Shown piece after piece: positions 23,901-32,700 of a stretch of DNA of 64,000 nt. Each line of letters begins with the position of its first letter. The stretch's first letter is position 1. The stretch spans positions 17,650,921 through 17,714,920 of the forward strand of contig NC_053194.1 of assembly GCF_905163445.1 (NCBI RefSeq). Direction: 5' to 3'. This DNA comes from Pararge aegeria. Lineage: Eukaryota > Arthropoda > Insecta > Lepidoptera > Nymphalidae. The position numbers were made by a program, and so were the translations under genes. The notes beneath the pieces were generated by a model that saw nothing but the letters and a program-made list of their open reading frames with translations, was not told the DNA's origin and ran no database searches.

Positions 23901-25583
23901 TGAAAAAGGACATGAACTCTTTATACCGACCTTCCCGTGGTAGGATTAAAAATTGTTAACAAGCGAAGCATTAGAAATAATTCTTAAGTCAACGTAGACG
24001 AAATCGCAGGTAGAAGCTAGTTATTTACTAACTTAAGCCCGTTTTCTTCGTCTACGTTCATTACGGTTTTTTACAAATCCCGTGGGAACCGTTTGTTTTT
24101 CTGGGATAAAGAGTAGCATACGTTACTCTCCGTACTTTCAACTCACTCTATGCCATAAATCAAATTGGTTGGCTGCTTAGTTAGGGCGTCAAGGAAGTCG
24201 TACCAACACACTTTCGCATTTGTACTTTTTCAATATTATCAGTAAGGATCATCAAGACTGTAGGTAATAAAACTTAACAACCTAGCCCAGGGCGTGCTTA
24301 GGTGACCCTGGTAGAGATCTCTTGTAGAGATAACTGTTTCCTTGTCCACAAATTAATAAAACAAAAAAGTTCTTTGTACTTCTATAAGATATGGTAATCA
24401 GGTTTAACATACAATTTTGAACTATTTATAAAGAAAATTGTATTTATAAGACATTAGCTTCTGCCCGCGACTTCGTCTTCGAGGACTTCAGAATTGGGTC
24501 TAAAGCTTCGCTCGTTTAAAAATAATAATAATCAAAATTAAATGACAAAAGGTAGCCTATGTTCTTTTACATCTCAATACCTACATACATGTCTAATTTC
24601 ATCCAAATTCGTTCAGCCGTTTTTGCGTGATTGAGTAACAAACATCCATACTTTCACATTTATAATATTAGAAGAATTACATTTTACGTTTTATTATAGC
24701 ATTATATGAATGAGGTTGGAAAAGAGCAATCTGCAGAGTTTCTTGTCGGCTCTTCTTCACTACAAACAGACAGACTTGACGTTTCAAAAGTGCTTATATA
24801 CTGGGCCTCCTTGAAATAAATGAATTTTGAATTTTAAATTTGAATTTTGACATTATAAATAATAAAAGTTTTGTGTAATTATTATGTCATAAAACTATAA
24901 TTTTAAAATGGTACTGCCTGAAAAGCACTTGGTGTTTGGAAGTCTCGAAGTTATTATTTTAATTTACGAATTCTTAAGATTATGGCGACATAATCTTACT
25001 ACGATTTTTGTATGTACACATCAAAAGTATTACTATAGACATACATGATTGAAGTTTTAATTTTTCTGAATTTTTCAATGGGCCGTGAAAACCGCGGAAA
25101 AGGGGCGTCAAAATAAAAGTCAAACAAGTTCACTGGATTTATCATGGTTTTTATCCCTATAGAACAGGCAATTTTTTCAGGGAAAAAAAAAAGCCGAATT
25201 AAACTTATTGGATAGAAGCAGGCTTACTTTGCCTAAATCCATGATATATTATGAAAATTAAGCTTAATTTGCTATCCTCCCCAATTTCAGAAGAATCTGT
25301 TCGACAATGTAACCTCTGAGAGTACAGATATAGAGAGATACAGATTATTCTGCTTTTCGCGGACTATACGCTAATTAAACTTAATTTAAAAAAAGGAATT
25401 AAAGTTTCTCTATGCGATCACTCTAATTCAGCATGTTCCTTACAACAAATCAAAATTTTATTATTTTAAAAAGGTACATGAGGCGGCGCAAATAAAAAAT
25501 ATAAATCCGACAGTCATTTTGTTCTTACCAGAGCTAGAATAACAGCCGAGCACTAAACTCAGAAAAGATATAATCTTCAACAT
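8776..25583 (-). CDS. Takeout/JHBP-family secreted protein A (five exons)
   Basis: Complete gene of the haemolymph juvenile-hormone-binding-protein/takeout family (JHBP domain): secreted carriers of small hydrophobic ligands, often tied to circadian, feeding or olfactory roles. CDS exons in reading order are 25529-25583, 23164-23383, 10672-10802, 9766-9921 and 8776-8921 (708 nt, 235 aa). Every junction has GT..AG, and the phases fit without adjustment (1, 2, 1, 1). Residues 1-18 are a signal peptide (MLKIISFLSLVLGCYSSS), followed by APFITPC. The diagnostic N-terminal Cys pair is C25 and C32. GLKNC follows at the end of exon 2. The C-terminal takeout motif is LFNGNKALSEPVIEFANNQW. Intron 2 is 12.4 kb and is filled with transposons. 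The ligand is not predictable from sequence. Gene B lies upstream in the same orientation, so the two form a tandem array. Confidence 0.9.
8922..9765. other. Intron 4 of gene A with repeat insertions
   Basis: Holds a MITE-like repeat at about 9190-9420, which reappears in the other orientation at about 37790-37970 (shared GGCAATGCC, CCTAGGAATCTTCTT and TCGATTGGTGAAAGGTAAAT-type blocks). It also holds a SINE family C remnant at 9526-9685 (+). The 75-codon open frame at 9193-9420 is within the MITE and is not a gene. Confidence 0.55.
9766..9921 (-). CDS. Takeout-like gene A, exon 4
   Basis: 156 nt between an ACTTTGCAG acceptor and a GTACGT donor. It encodes DVVIKAIMDLATVTGKDG, then the WHIAKWRHSYKV block, and ends FQKLFNGNKAL, which aligns with the takeout ENLFNGD motif. 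It enters in phase 1 and leaves in phase 1. Confidence 0.9.
9922..10671. other. Intron 3 of gene A
   Basis: No recognised element. About 10300-10620 is less AT-rich than its surroundings and contains short open frames that lack any domain. It could be a decayed transposon. An ATAGCAATCA tandem pair lies at 10240-10262. Confidence 0.4.
10672..10802 (-). CDS. Takeout-like gene A, exon 3
   Basis: 131 nt between a TTTTATAG acceptor and a GTAAGT donor. It reads HDAAKQKQSITLKCSAVLTG, then a K-Y-x-L-D-G-K segment and LPVQGNGPFSIEI. This is the central strand region of the JHBP fold, with the G-x-Y-x-x-x-G-x-L-x-x-LPVxGxG pattern. Confidence 0.9.
10803..12035. other. Intron 2 of gene A, 3' part: SINE C copy and LINE tail fragment
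   Basis: 10857-11095 (-) is a near full-length SINE family C copy with a poly(T)-side end at 10857. About 11270-11640 (+) is a 3' fragment of the same CR1-like LINE family that is intact at 12195-15962. It encodes the end of its ORF2 (KLPDEILEMSLNKFKVYIKR) plus the 3' UTR block GGGCTCTTCGTAGACCAGGG. About 11935-12020 is a short fragment of another LINE. Confidence 0.6.
12036..12194 (+). mobile_element. SINE family A (Metulj-like), 5' half, interrupted by a LINE
   Basis: tRNA-derived head with box A (TTGGTGCAGTGGGCAGCG) and box B (GGATTCGATTCC), then the body TTTGTGTGATGAACATGAAT. The element breaks off at 12194 and resumes at 15963 on the far side of the LINE. A 16-bp perfect hairpin (12063-12078 with 12084-12099) replaces the normal head sequence between boxes A and B. 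Confidence 0.8.
12474..13985 (-). pseudogene. LINE ORF2, reverse transcriptase part (frame after the shift)
   Basis: Encodes a non-LTR reverse transcriptase: FRPVSVLPTFSKIFEKLIL, then QFGFTRGRSTIDA, DLSKAFDCVQHETLV, GVPQGSILGPFLFLIYINDL and the catalytic FADDTSL. The C-terminal tail is KKFKVCIKRKLIEKSYYSIK and the stop lies at 12474. The frame is open upstream to the A-run near 13975-13985, where it should join the endonuclease frame. The first Met in this frame is internal, so this is not a separate protein. Confidence 0.85.
13969..15463 (-). pseudogene. LINE ORF2, endonuclease part (frame before the shift)
   Basis: Apurinic-type endonuclease of the exonuclease-endonuclease-phosphatase fold. 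Seen are HQNIQCIRGK, the catalytic Glu in CITEHWL, VTVYRPP, ICGDFNVN, TRITATSATCLDNIFTN and the terminal SDH. It stops at 13969-13971, after an eight-A run that in the other reading would continue into the reverse transcriptase. The frame is open upstream to a TAG at about 15464, with no ATG near its beginning. ORF1 ends at 15459, so the two frames nearly abut. Confidence 0.83.
15459..15962 (-). pseudogene. LINE ORF1, 3' part, possible SGNH/esterase-like domain
   Basis: The frame is open from the truncation point to the TAG at 15459. It shows NLIIIMGNRGNV, then HVIDFSKC and DRYYLSHYFKQQIAVSLS. CR1-clade ORF1 proteins can carry an esterase-like SGNH domain ending in a D-x-x-H motif. The pattern here is suggestive only. 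Its place just before the endonuclease frame supports ORF1. Confidence 0.5.
15963..16050 (+). mobile_element. SINE family A, 3' half beyond the LINE
   Basis: Resumes the interrupted SINE with TTATGTACTC, then CTAGATGGCGATGT and TATTGTCGTAGTATATTT, the usual 3' end of this family. Confidence 0.75.
16436..16690 (+). mobile_element. SINE family B
   Basis: tRNA-like head GATAGCCTAGTGGCTTTGG (box A) and GAGTTCAATCCC (box B). Body blocks follow: AGGAGACCTGCATGCCTGAG, GCGTGTGAA-type and CTTAACCCTTCTCAAGATGA. Nearly full length, but the 3' (ATG)n tail is missing. Confidence 0.75.
16886..17345 (+). mobile_element. SINE family B interrupted by a MITE
   Basis: The head lies at 16886-16974 (GCATAGCTTAGTGGCATCAG, box B AGTTCAATCCC) and the body resumes at about 17276 (TTAAGCAATTAAATATCACT). 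The break is filled by the MITE described separately. Confidence 0.7.
16977..17276. mobile_element. MITE with GGG...CCC ends and TTA target repeats (Harbinger-like)
   Basis: About 300 bp. The left end is GGGTGCGTTCATAAAATACG and the right end reads CGTAATTTATGGACGATCCC, imperfect inverted repeats. TTA flanks both sides, matching the 3-bp TWA target of PIF/Harbinger elements. It has no coding capacity. Confidence 0.65.
17277..19507. other. Intron 2 of gene A, central part: mixed repeats
   Basis: About 17515-17635 shares blocks with about 30250-30480 (TTCTTTAGGCGCGACTAGGG, GACGGAAGTAACGCTTACGT), an unclassified MITE. 17772-17812 is an AT-rich hairpin with 16-17 bp arms. 17810-18260 holds fragments of a LINE 3' region with a (GATA)n microsatellite at 18125-18150. 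18517-18712 (-) is SINE family B. 18730-18860 is a Helitron-like repeat end. 18890-18955 is a SINE family C fragment, followed by a hexamer-tail LINE end at 18940-19005. No gene seen. Confidence 0.55.
19508..19618 (+). mobile_element. SINE family B, 3' fragment with (ATG)n tail
   Basis: GCTTGGTGGACTACAGCC, then GACCCGTGCCCTGTAGTGGG and a short ATGATGATGA tail. Confidence 0.65.
19981..20240 (-). mobile_element. SINE family A, near full length
   Basis: Reads from the 3' end TACTACGACAATACACACAT to the tRNA-like head ending CGGCCGTCA. Box B is altered. Confidence 0.8.
20241..23163. other. Intron 2 of gene A, 5' part: few recognisable repeats
   Basis: Mostly AT-rich unique-looking sequence with no gene. 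22507-22647 (+) is a 5'-truncated SINE family B copy. About 22835-23110 is one copy of an unclassified repeat that recurs at about 28915-29400 and 34080-34330, and it ends about 50 bp from exon 2. The frame at 20998-21273 has no family features. Confidence 0.5.
23164..23383 (-). CDS. Takeout-like gene A, exon 2
   Basis: 220 nt between a CGCCCAG acceptor and a GTAAGT donor. It encodes PFITPCKPGDSACLIASAN, then GVPALGIKPIDPL and TLTGLKNCNVESVK. It carries the conserved Cys pair. The length and phase are identical to exon 2 of gene B. Confidence 0.93.
23384..25528. other. Intron 1 of gene A with LINE and Helitron-like fragments
   Basis: 23560-23765 (+) is a 3' piece of the TTGACT-tailed LINE family. 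About 23790-24030 (+) and 24030-24250 (-) are two Helitron-like repeat ends in inverted order (AGACGAAATCGCAGGTAGAA and CTTCGTCTACGTTCATTACG). 24470-24675 (-) is another such repeat. 24710-24850 (+) is the 3' end of a second LINE family (CAATCTGCAGAGTTTCTTG to an AATTTTGAATTTT tail). About 25190-25350 belongs to a repeat shared with 38200-38520 and 63470-64000. Confidence 0.55.
25529..25583 (-). CDS. Takeout-like gene A, exon 1 (signal peptide)
   Basis: 55 nt from the ATG at 25583-25581 to a GTAAGA donor. It encodes an 18-residue hydrophobic leader and one extra G, which pairs with CG of exon 2 to make the Ala codon. This is the only fitting phase-1 leader exon upstream of exon 2. Confidence 0.85.
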
Positions 25584-25675
25584 TTTCACTGGTTTTATTT
25601 AAAAAAAAATATTATAGAAGGATGATTTTGCAATGATGTTGTACTTAGTGTGTCGGTGCGCATACTATCCGCTTG

Positions 25676-25715
25676 TTTATATGGGCCGGTGGGAGTAAGA
25701 AGTGCTGACGTCAGC
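25676..25715 (-). promoter_or_regulatory. Promoter of takeout-like gene A: TATA box and CRE palindrome
   Basis: On the minus strand a CATATAAA TATA-type box occupies 25683-25676, about 93 nt before the ATG. Some 23 bp farther upstream is the 12-bp palindrome GCTGACGTCAGC (25704-25715), which contains a perfect CRE core TGACGTCA, the site of CREB/ATF bZIP factors. CREB-type input would fit a clock- or nutrition-controlled gene, but that is inference from the motif only. Confidence 0.5.
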
Positions 25716-25955
25716 ATCTACTGCTAAAAATCGACATTTATTGCCCTTGTGTTTTTGTTCGCGCTTAAAATTGTTTTGCTATTTTATTTCGAGTTTCAAA
25801 AACAAATGCCTTGTGGGCTAGTACTTGGCAAGTTTGAATTCAAATTCCAGGGTTCCCACTTCAGACCAAAAAAGCCGAAGGATCGGAAGCAATGTAGCTT
25901 TTCCACCGCCAAAAAAAGGGTTCCCGCTTTAGACCAAAAAAACGTGTGAGTTGTG

Positions 25956-26081
25956 TAAATACCTACGACGACTTCTCTGGCGCAACGGTGAGGGGTGTAA
26001 ATACCTACGACGACTTCTCTGGCGCAACGGTGAGGGGTGTAAATACCTACGACGACTTCTCTGGCGCAACGGTGAGGGATG
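25956..26081 (+). repeat. 42-bp tandem repeat, three copies, of a SINE head
   Basis: Three consecutive 42-bp units (25956-25997, 25998-26039, 26040-26081). The first two are identical and the third differs by one base near its end (GAGGGGTG to GAGGGATG). Each unit contains CTGGCGCAACGGTGAGGG, the box A region of SINE family C. The unit length is a multiple of three, so open frames on both strands here are repetitive artefacts. Confidence 0.9.
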
Positions 26082-26314
26082 TGAATTTAAGTGGGAGGCC
26101 CCAGGTTGGATTCCCCGCACGGGCAATGGCTAGTTAATACCCCACCGATAAAGACGTGCCGCTTAACGATTTAGTGTTCCAGTGTTATGTCGCGTAGAAG
26201 CCGATGAGGGGTATGACTACCATACTACCTAACAGGCTAGCCCGCTACCATCTTAGACTGCATCATCACTTACCACCAGGTGAGATTGCAGTCATTGGCT
26301 AACTTAATAAAAAA
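26082..26314 (+). mobile_element. SINE family C body following the triplicated head
   Basis: Continues with GGTTGGATTCCCCGCACGGG (box B position), GATAAAGACGTGCCGC, GTAGAAGCCGATGAGGGG, CTTACCACCAGGTGAGATTG and a poly(A) end. Apart from the tandem head it is a nearly full-length element. Confidence 0.8.
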
Positions 26315-26394
26315 AACGGTTTTTTTTAGAATAAAGGTGTCACCACTCTTCCCGCGGTTGTCTTCCGAATCGACTATGGGAATGTAGCAGAGAT

Positions 26395-26850
26395 AAATAG
26401 ATAAATTCTTTATTGCACACAATTAAGGGATAAAGATAATAAATATTAAAAAACAGTAATAAAATAAAAACTTTTTTTTTTATTAACATTTTTTTTATTC
26501 CACTACAAGTTAGCCCTTAACTGCAATCTCATCTTGTGATAAGTGATGATGCAGTCTAAGATGATAGCGGGCTAACCTGTTAGGGAGTATGATAGTCATA
26601 CCCCTAAACGGTTTCTACGCGACATCGCTCCGAAACACTTAATCGCTTAGCGGCACGTCTTTGTCGGTAGGGTGGTAACTAGCCACGGCGAAAGCCGGCA
26701 CCAGGCAAAAAAATGTGCAAAGGCGGTCTTATCGCTTTAAGCGGAGAACGGGCAGCGTCCTATACTACCATATACTGACCAACCCGTCTGCTCAGTGTGG
26801 TGAAAGATATCGGGATGGGAATAGTATTTTTGTTTAAATATTTATCATGA
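26395..26850 (-). mobile_element. LINE 3'-end fragment carrying a SINE family C insertion
   Basis: Outer blocks (GATAAATTCTTTATTGCACA and GGCGGTCTTATCGCTTTAAG) match the repeat at about 18120-18240, where they are contiguous. Between them, 26487-26706 is a minus-strand SINE family C copy (TTTTTATTCCACTACAAGTT to GGCGAAAGCCGGCACCAGGC). Confidence 0.65.
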
Positions 26851-27319
26851 TTACTCCCAACTGAAAACTAGTTAATTATAGTCCATGAAAAAATGACAAG
26901 ATTCGACAGGAATTGATATTACAAGCACAAAAATTAATAGGTATACAGTACGTATACTTACTTTCTTAATACTACGCCTGAAGAATAATATAAAGCAATT
27001 ATTTTGTATGTAGGCTATGTGTTTTTGCATTTTTATTTTCTTTTATTTTCATAACTATAAATGACGGATAAAGCAGATATCTCGCTTGATGGTAAGTGTA
27101 AAACCATCGCCTTAAACAGAGCAAAACTTCGCGGGCGTGCAAGAAGCACGTCCGGCAACATTTTGCCCTGTGTTCATCAATGAATAACCCTCATATACAT
27201 AGGCACAATTACAACGGTAACCACATATAGTATCCCGGACGGGCACTGTCACTAAAAAGCTCTTCTAGTACTACTACTAAAACTACTGCTATTATTCTTA
27301 TTTTCTTTGTATAATAAAT

Positions 27320-27584
27320 AATAATAAATAAATAAATATACTACGACAATACACACACCGCCATCTAGTCCCAAAGTAAGCGTAGCTTGTGTTATGGTTA
27401 CTAAGATGACTGATGAATATTTTTAATAATATACTTAAATACTTATAATATACATATAAACACCGAGACACTGAAAAACATACATGTTCTTTACACAAAC
27501 ATTTTCCAGTTGTGGGAATTGAGCCCACGACACGCCTTGGACTCAGAAAACAGGGTCGCTGCCCACTGCGCCAATCGGCCGTCA
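27320..27584 (-). mobile_element. SINE family A, near full length
   Basis: Reads on the minus strand from a head TGACGGCCGATTGGCGCAGT, through a GGAAAATGTTTGTGTAAAGA body, to ATACTACGACAATACACACA on the plus strand. Confidence 0.8.
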
Positions 27585-27774
27585 CATTATTACGTATGAT
27601 TCTTACCTAAATAATAGGTACTTATATTACAGTCATTTTGCAAAGTCGGTAAATGATTTAACTATAATGATATGTGCCAGATATTTCATTAAATTTGTTA
27701 GCATTTTAAGGAATTTGCTTAATATGCTCATTTAATTAATGAATTCGTTTTTCGCGTTTTAATTATATTTAGTA

Positions 27775-28551
27775 CTAGCGTACCTAGGCCGCTTCGCCGG
27801 GCTAGATTTTGCTTTATTTTATTTAAACAATAAACTTAAATAATTAAATTTTTAATTTAAGTCTCATAATATATTAAATCATTTATTTCTCTCCGTATTC
27901 ATTCTCTTCTATTCTCTTCTCGAGCGGGTGAAGATCATTATCTACACCCATGTACACCCAACAATAGAATATCATCATAGTAAATAAAAGCTGTATTTGA
28001 CAGTTTGACAGTTCAAAAATAGGAGTGCTCCGATCGTCACCAAACTTTAAAGAATTTCTCAAAATTCAAATTCAAAATTCAAAATTCATTTATTTCAAGT
28101 AGGCCTAATATAAGCACTTTTGAAACGTCAAGTCTGTCTGTTTGTAGTGATTCTACCACCGGTTCGGAAGGCAGATTCTACCGAGAAGAAGCCGGCAAGA
28201 AACTCAGCAGTTGCTCTTTTCCAACATCAACAATTTATATTTTGCATTTTAACATTCATTTTTCTATCTTATGAGAGCTGAAAGCGGAGCCGGATGCTTC
28301 CAAGCAACCTTGTCATTAAAAAATTCACCAATTGTATAGTAACCTCGCTATAATAAATGTGTTTTAACAAATTCTTTAAACTTGTGCATTGGCAGGTCCA
28401 AAATCACCTTAGGAATCATATTAATCATTAAATCATTCTCGCCAGGTCAAACCGGAGATTTCCTGAAAGTTTCATTGAAATCGGTCCAGCAGTTTCGGAG
28501 CCTATACGGAACATACCCACACACTTTCTCTTCTATATATATAGAAGAAGA
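27775..28551 (-). mobile_element. Non-autonomous Helitron interrupted by a LINE tail
   Basis: On the minus strand it ends in CTAG followed by T. A stem-loop with a GCCCGG/CGGCC-type stem lies just before it, as Helitron 3' termini do. The other end is a TC dinucleotide at 28551-28550. About 28055-28430 is a minus-strand 3' region of the second LINE family inserted inside. The same Helitron family appears uninterrupted at 33241-33624. Confidence 0.7.
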
Positions 28552-28589
28552 TTCAGCCATGTTCATGATATTGTGCCGGTGGTATATTC

Positions 28590-28876
28590 GATATCATCAT
28601 ATCGACCCATTACCGGCCCAATACATGGCACGGGTCTCCTCCCACATTGAGAGGGGGTTAAGGCCGTAGTCCACCACGCTCGCCCAACACGATGCTTTAA
28701 CAGTGCAGGAAAACATTCTGAGGAAATCTGCTTGCCGTAAAATCTGAATAACGTTCTCAAAGGCGTGTGAAGTCCACCAATCCACACTTGGCCAGCGTGG
28801 TGGATGCCAGCTGTAACCCTTATCATTGTGGGACGAGACCAGTGCTGGTAATTAGTTGATATGATGATGATGATGA
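28590..28876. mobile_element. Chimeric, fold-back SINE family B
   Basis: 28590-28685 is the SINE B 3' region in minus orientation (ATATCGACCCATTACCGGCC to TAGTCCACCACGCTCGCCCA). At 28686 it switches to plus orientation (CAGGAAAACATTCTGAGGAA to a final TGATATGATGATGATGATGA). The two 3' ends therefore face outward. Confidence 0.65.
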
Positions 28877-29178
28877 AAATAAATAAATAACACAAATTAA
28901 CCTTCTTGATATTTTAATGTAGATGTTAAACACAGAGTTAAGAACATACAGAAATCGTGTACACGACTATTATTGAAGCATCAAAAACCACTCTATTTTA
29001 GTAGTGTTTCTCGAACAGGTGATTAATAATTCCATTCCATTTAGCAGTTGACAGTAATTATTTTACCTCCAATGTTCTGAACGTTTACCATAAATGGGAA
29101 AAGTGTGTGAGCTAGCAACGTTCCGCGTATGTGAAGACGTGCGCGGGGCATTTTCACTGTTTTTGGACACAGTACACT

Positions 29179-29348
29179 CAGTGGCGTGCATAGAGGGTAT
29201 GCACAGGGTATGCAGATGATACAAAATTAAGAAAATCTACAGTGCGAGTTATAAATACTTAAGGGTAGGTTTTTTATAACTCTTTCAATGCCTATCCTTA
29301 AGTTTGTTATAACTCATACCCTGTCCATACCCTCTATGCACGCCACTG
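29179..29348. mobile_element. hAT-type MITE with perfect 23-bp inverted ends
   Basis: 170 bp. It begins CAGTGGCGTGCATAGAGGG and ends with the exact reverse complement over 23 bp. The flanks AGTACACT (29171-29178) and AGTACATT (29349-29356) match at 7 of 8 positions, the 8-bp target duplication of hAT elements. It lies inside an unclassified repeat. Confidence 0.8.
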
Positions 29349-29562
29349 AGTACATTACATGCAATAATGGCTGAATGAGGTTTCTGTATATTCTTAATTC
29401 TGAGATTAAATATATATACATATATATATATATATAGTGTCAGAAACACTACTAAAGTAGAGTGGTGTTTAATGCTTCAATATTAGTCGTGTATACGGAT
29501 TCTGTATGCTGTTAATTCTGTGATGATATACATAGTGTCATAAATTTGCGTTTTTTTTATTT

Positions 29563-29714
29563 TCAATCCAGGGCGAGTTGTCTGATGGGAACCCTTTCGA
29601 AGAGCTTCGTTATCTCGGCGACGATTTGCGTGATGATCGCCTTCACGATGGGCGGGGCTACCTCTTGGAAAATTCGGTGCCAGTTCTCATTGGCGAACTT
29701 GTGGACAGCGTCAG
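29563..29714 (-). CDS. Takeout-like gene B, exon 5 (terminal)
   Basis: Acceptor TATTCCAG, stop TGA at 29565-29563. It encodes DAVHKFANENWHRIFQEV, then APPIVKAIITQIVAEITKLF. An AATAAA on the minus strand (29561-29556) begins two bases after the stop and may be the polyadenylation signal of an unusually short 3' UTR. Confidence 0.9.
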
Positions 29715-32700
29715 CTGGAATATTAAAAAAAAATATATAGATAAAATTATCAATGGAAGTTCAACCTCAGGATAAATATAATTCCATTGAGTAAACAAAA
29801 AATAAGAGTCGTCTACCTCCCGGTTTGTTCTGGGATGATGGCAAGAGACCAGACGGTATGACTATAGTACCGGCGTCGATGGGGCGTGCGCTGGAGTTGG
29901 ATGCGACCTGCATTGAGACGTTAGCAGCTTCTCACTTACCGAGTACGTCCTAAGAAGCTACCGAATCTGCTCAAATGCTTAAGCGCCGTAAATACTCCGT
30001 TATTTATAATGACTACGTTTTTGCGGCGCTTGCTTTTGAGACTCTGGGCCACGGATTTCAAACACGAAAATTTTATTAGCATCGTGTCCCAAAAATCGGT
30101 CTTGAACACTGACCCAAGAGCTAGCACTTATTTAGCCCAACGGCTAAGTCTAGCAATTCAAAGCGGCAATAGCGCCAGCATTTTGGGTACCATGCCCATA
30201 AGTGAACAGTTAGACGGCTTATATTTTTCGTAAATATTAATTTAGAAAGTAAAATTTCTTTAGGCGCGACTAGGGACTAACTCAGATTTTTTTCTGACGG
30301 AAGTAACGCTTACGTCAGACGTCTGTGTAGTTTCCGCTATTTAAACATAATAATTTGGATTGGTCGTCAGTATATGTCATATACTCCACGCTTCTTGACC
30401 TATACGCCAGCTAGTGGCAAATGTCATAATCAATTAGAATTATTTATTTCCAATATCTTTAAACGGATCAGTTATGAAAAGCACAGTGAATGAAACAGTT
30501 TAAAAAAAAAAAAATTAAATTGCAAAGTTTTTAAATAATTTAAAAAAAAATTTTGTTATTGATATTTCCCGTCGCTCATGTATTTTCCTATCGTTTAGGT
30601 AAACTGGAAGAGATCACTTTTAGTGATAAGGTGACCTTTTGCCTCAATTTTTTTTATATATATTCTTGATTTATCCTATACTACGAAATAAAGATGTTTA
30701 AATAAATAAATATAAATATAGTGCATGTGGGAATTTGAAGTAGAAAATCGGCCGCGATGGAGACACTCCGTAAATAAAAAAGTATCGGAGTTTGAAGTTA
30801 AAAGGCGCGCAGAGCAAGATGCTAGGCGTAATGAGATAAAGGCCAGACCATCGCCGGCCATATAATACAATATAATTGGTTGAGTACTGACGTGCTGTCA
30901 ATGTGATCGCACATTTAAAACATTTAAAACATGACACGATTCCCACAGCTGGAAAATATTTGTGTGATGAACAGGAATGTTTTTCAGTGTCTGGGTGTTT
31001 ATATGTATTCTATGAGTATATTATTCATAAAAAAATATTCATCAGTCATCTTAGCGCCCATAACACAGGCTATGCTTACTTTGGGCCTAGATGGCGATGT
31101 GTGTATTGTCGTAGTATATTTATTTATTTTTTATTTATAGATGCACTAACTAAAATCGAGGATTCTTAAAGGCCATTCTCACTTTCTCCAACACATGCCA
31201 ATAGTGCCCGGACGATTTCTGTCACAAAAAGCTACTAAAACGCTGACACAAATGGCCCTGGGGCTGACGTACACATGTCCTTGTTGCCCTGGAACAGGTT
31301 CTGGAACTGGTACAGGACGCGCTGGGTGGCATCCGCGTTGTGCTGCCAGCTTCTGACCGTCCAGTACCGCTCGCCGCCCGCCACCCGCTCACCCACCTGC
31401 ATCGTCACCGTCACCTGGATCTCCTCTGGAAAAGTATGAAAATAGCGTGACTGTCCCAATAGTTGAAATTGACAATGTTTTATTCATGTAGACCTTATCA
31501 CAGGCACTCATGAAGCGTTCATACATTTGACATGTTAGTGTTACCACTCATGTTAACAAACTGCCTTCGTTAACTTAAAACTAAAGCAAAGGTTCCAAAC
31601 GCGTTCCCTGTTCTAAGAAGAGCTCACAACAAACTTAGTCAGGTATTTTTTTGTTATCACCATCACCATGACTAGACATCAGTTGTTTACCACTTGTAGC
31701 ATTAAGTGTGAACTTAACTTGGTAAAACATTAAAAACTGTTGGCAACAGTAAAGGATAAACTTTTCTAAACCGCTGTATGTTCTTACGTAGTCTAATCTT
31801 GTATCTGCCCTGTCCCTGAATGGGCAGCATTAGCAGCTTCCCCCCCAGCGAGTAGTCGCCGACCAGCTCCACGTGGCAAGACAGGGTAAGAGAGGTTTCG
31901 TAGCTGCTTCTGCGCCTGAAACACAAATTTTGTTCACACAATTTATTGTAAAGATGTGCTGCTAAACGATGCAGCGTTCCGATACGATGTTGCATAAAAA
32001 CCGATAAGGCGATACTCCCTAACAGGTTAGACCACTAACATCTTAGACTGCATCACCACTTACCTTAACTTGTGGTGCAATAACAAAAAATTGGCAGTGT
32101 GTTGGTGCTCATCGTTTGAAAAATCTAATACCCAACCAATCTTGTTAATCAAACCCTGGACCTTTGATCCGATGTTGAAAATGCTTATTAATGAACCAAC
32201 GAGGCCGTTCAAACTCACGCTACATACCCATTATGTGACAGTTTCATAAACTCCCATGGAAAACACAATGGGCCATTTGTAGCAATCCATTGTTTTTATT
32301 TACAAAGTGTAAAAGAATTACTAAATAACATTGACGGATGCATAAGTATATTTCAAAAGGAATCATCCTGTATAAATATTAAATCAAAAGAAGCGTATTT
32401 ATTTTCCCACACAAACTAGTTCAAAACATCGTAAGTGTTTACTTATGGCAACCCTATTGAAGATAAAAGACCGACACGCGCATAGGAACTACGCTACGCT
32501 ATGCTTACCTAATAAAGAGACAGGAGTTACATGATTTTAATTTTGCATGTGATGTTCCGGCTGTATCATATTACTTTCAATAAATATATATATATATATA
32601 TAAATATATACTACGACAATACACACATCGCCATCTAGCCCCAAAGTAAGCGTATCTTGTGTTAAGGGTACTGAGATAGCTGATGAATATTATTTAATGA

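Larger units (their letters stand above)
26851..29562. other. Interval between takeout-like genes A and B
   Basis: No host gene. 27060-27290 (-) is a repeat also found at 50590-50800 and 51410-51460. 27320-27584 (-) is SINE family A. 27775-28551 (-) is a Helitron with a nested LINE tail. 28590-28876 is a chimeric SINE B. About 28915-29400 is an unclassified repeat with a hAT-type MITE inside it. 29405-29440 is a (TA)n stretch. Each is listed separately where well supported. Confidence 0.6.

Noticed and set aside
25956..26081. CRISPR-like array
   Set aside because: Direct units without unique spacers, in animal DNA; a tandem SINE duplication explains it.
25929..26137. Frames with repeated YDDFSGATVRGVN or similar 14-residue units
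   Set aside because: The 42-bp SINE head tandem is open in several frames on both strands. No gene context.
29815..29940. Possible additional exon between exons 4 and 5 of gene B
   Set aside because: Exons 4 and 5 join perfectly in frame and phase without it, and its translation does not resemble the family.
30730..30864. Arg/Glu-rich frame in intron 4 of gene B
   Set aside because: About 45 codons, no family recognised, and adjoins a LINE tail. Probably a transposon fragment or chance.
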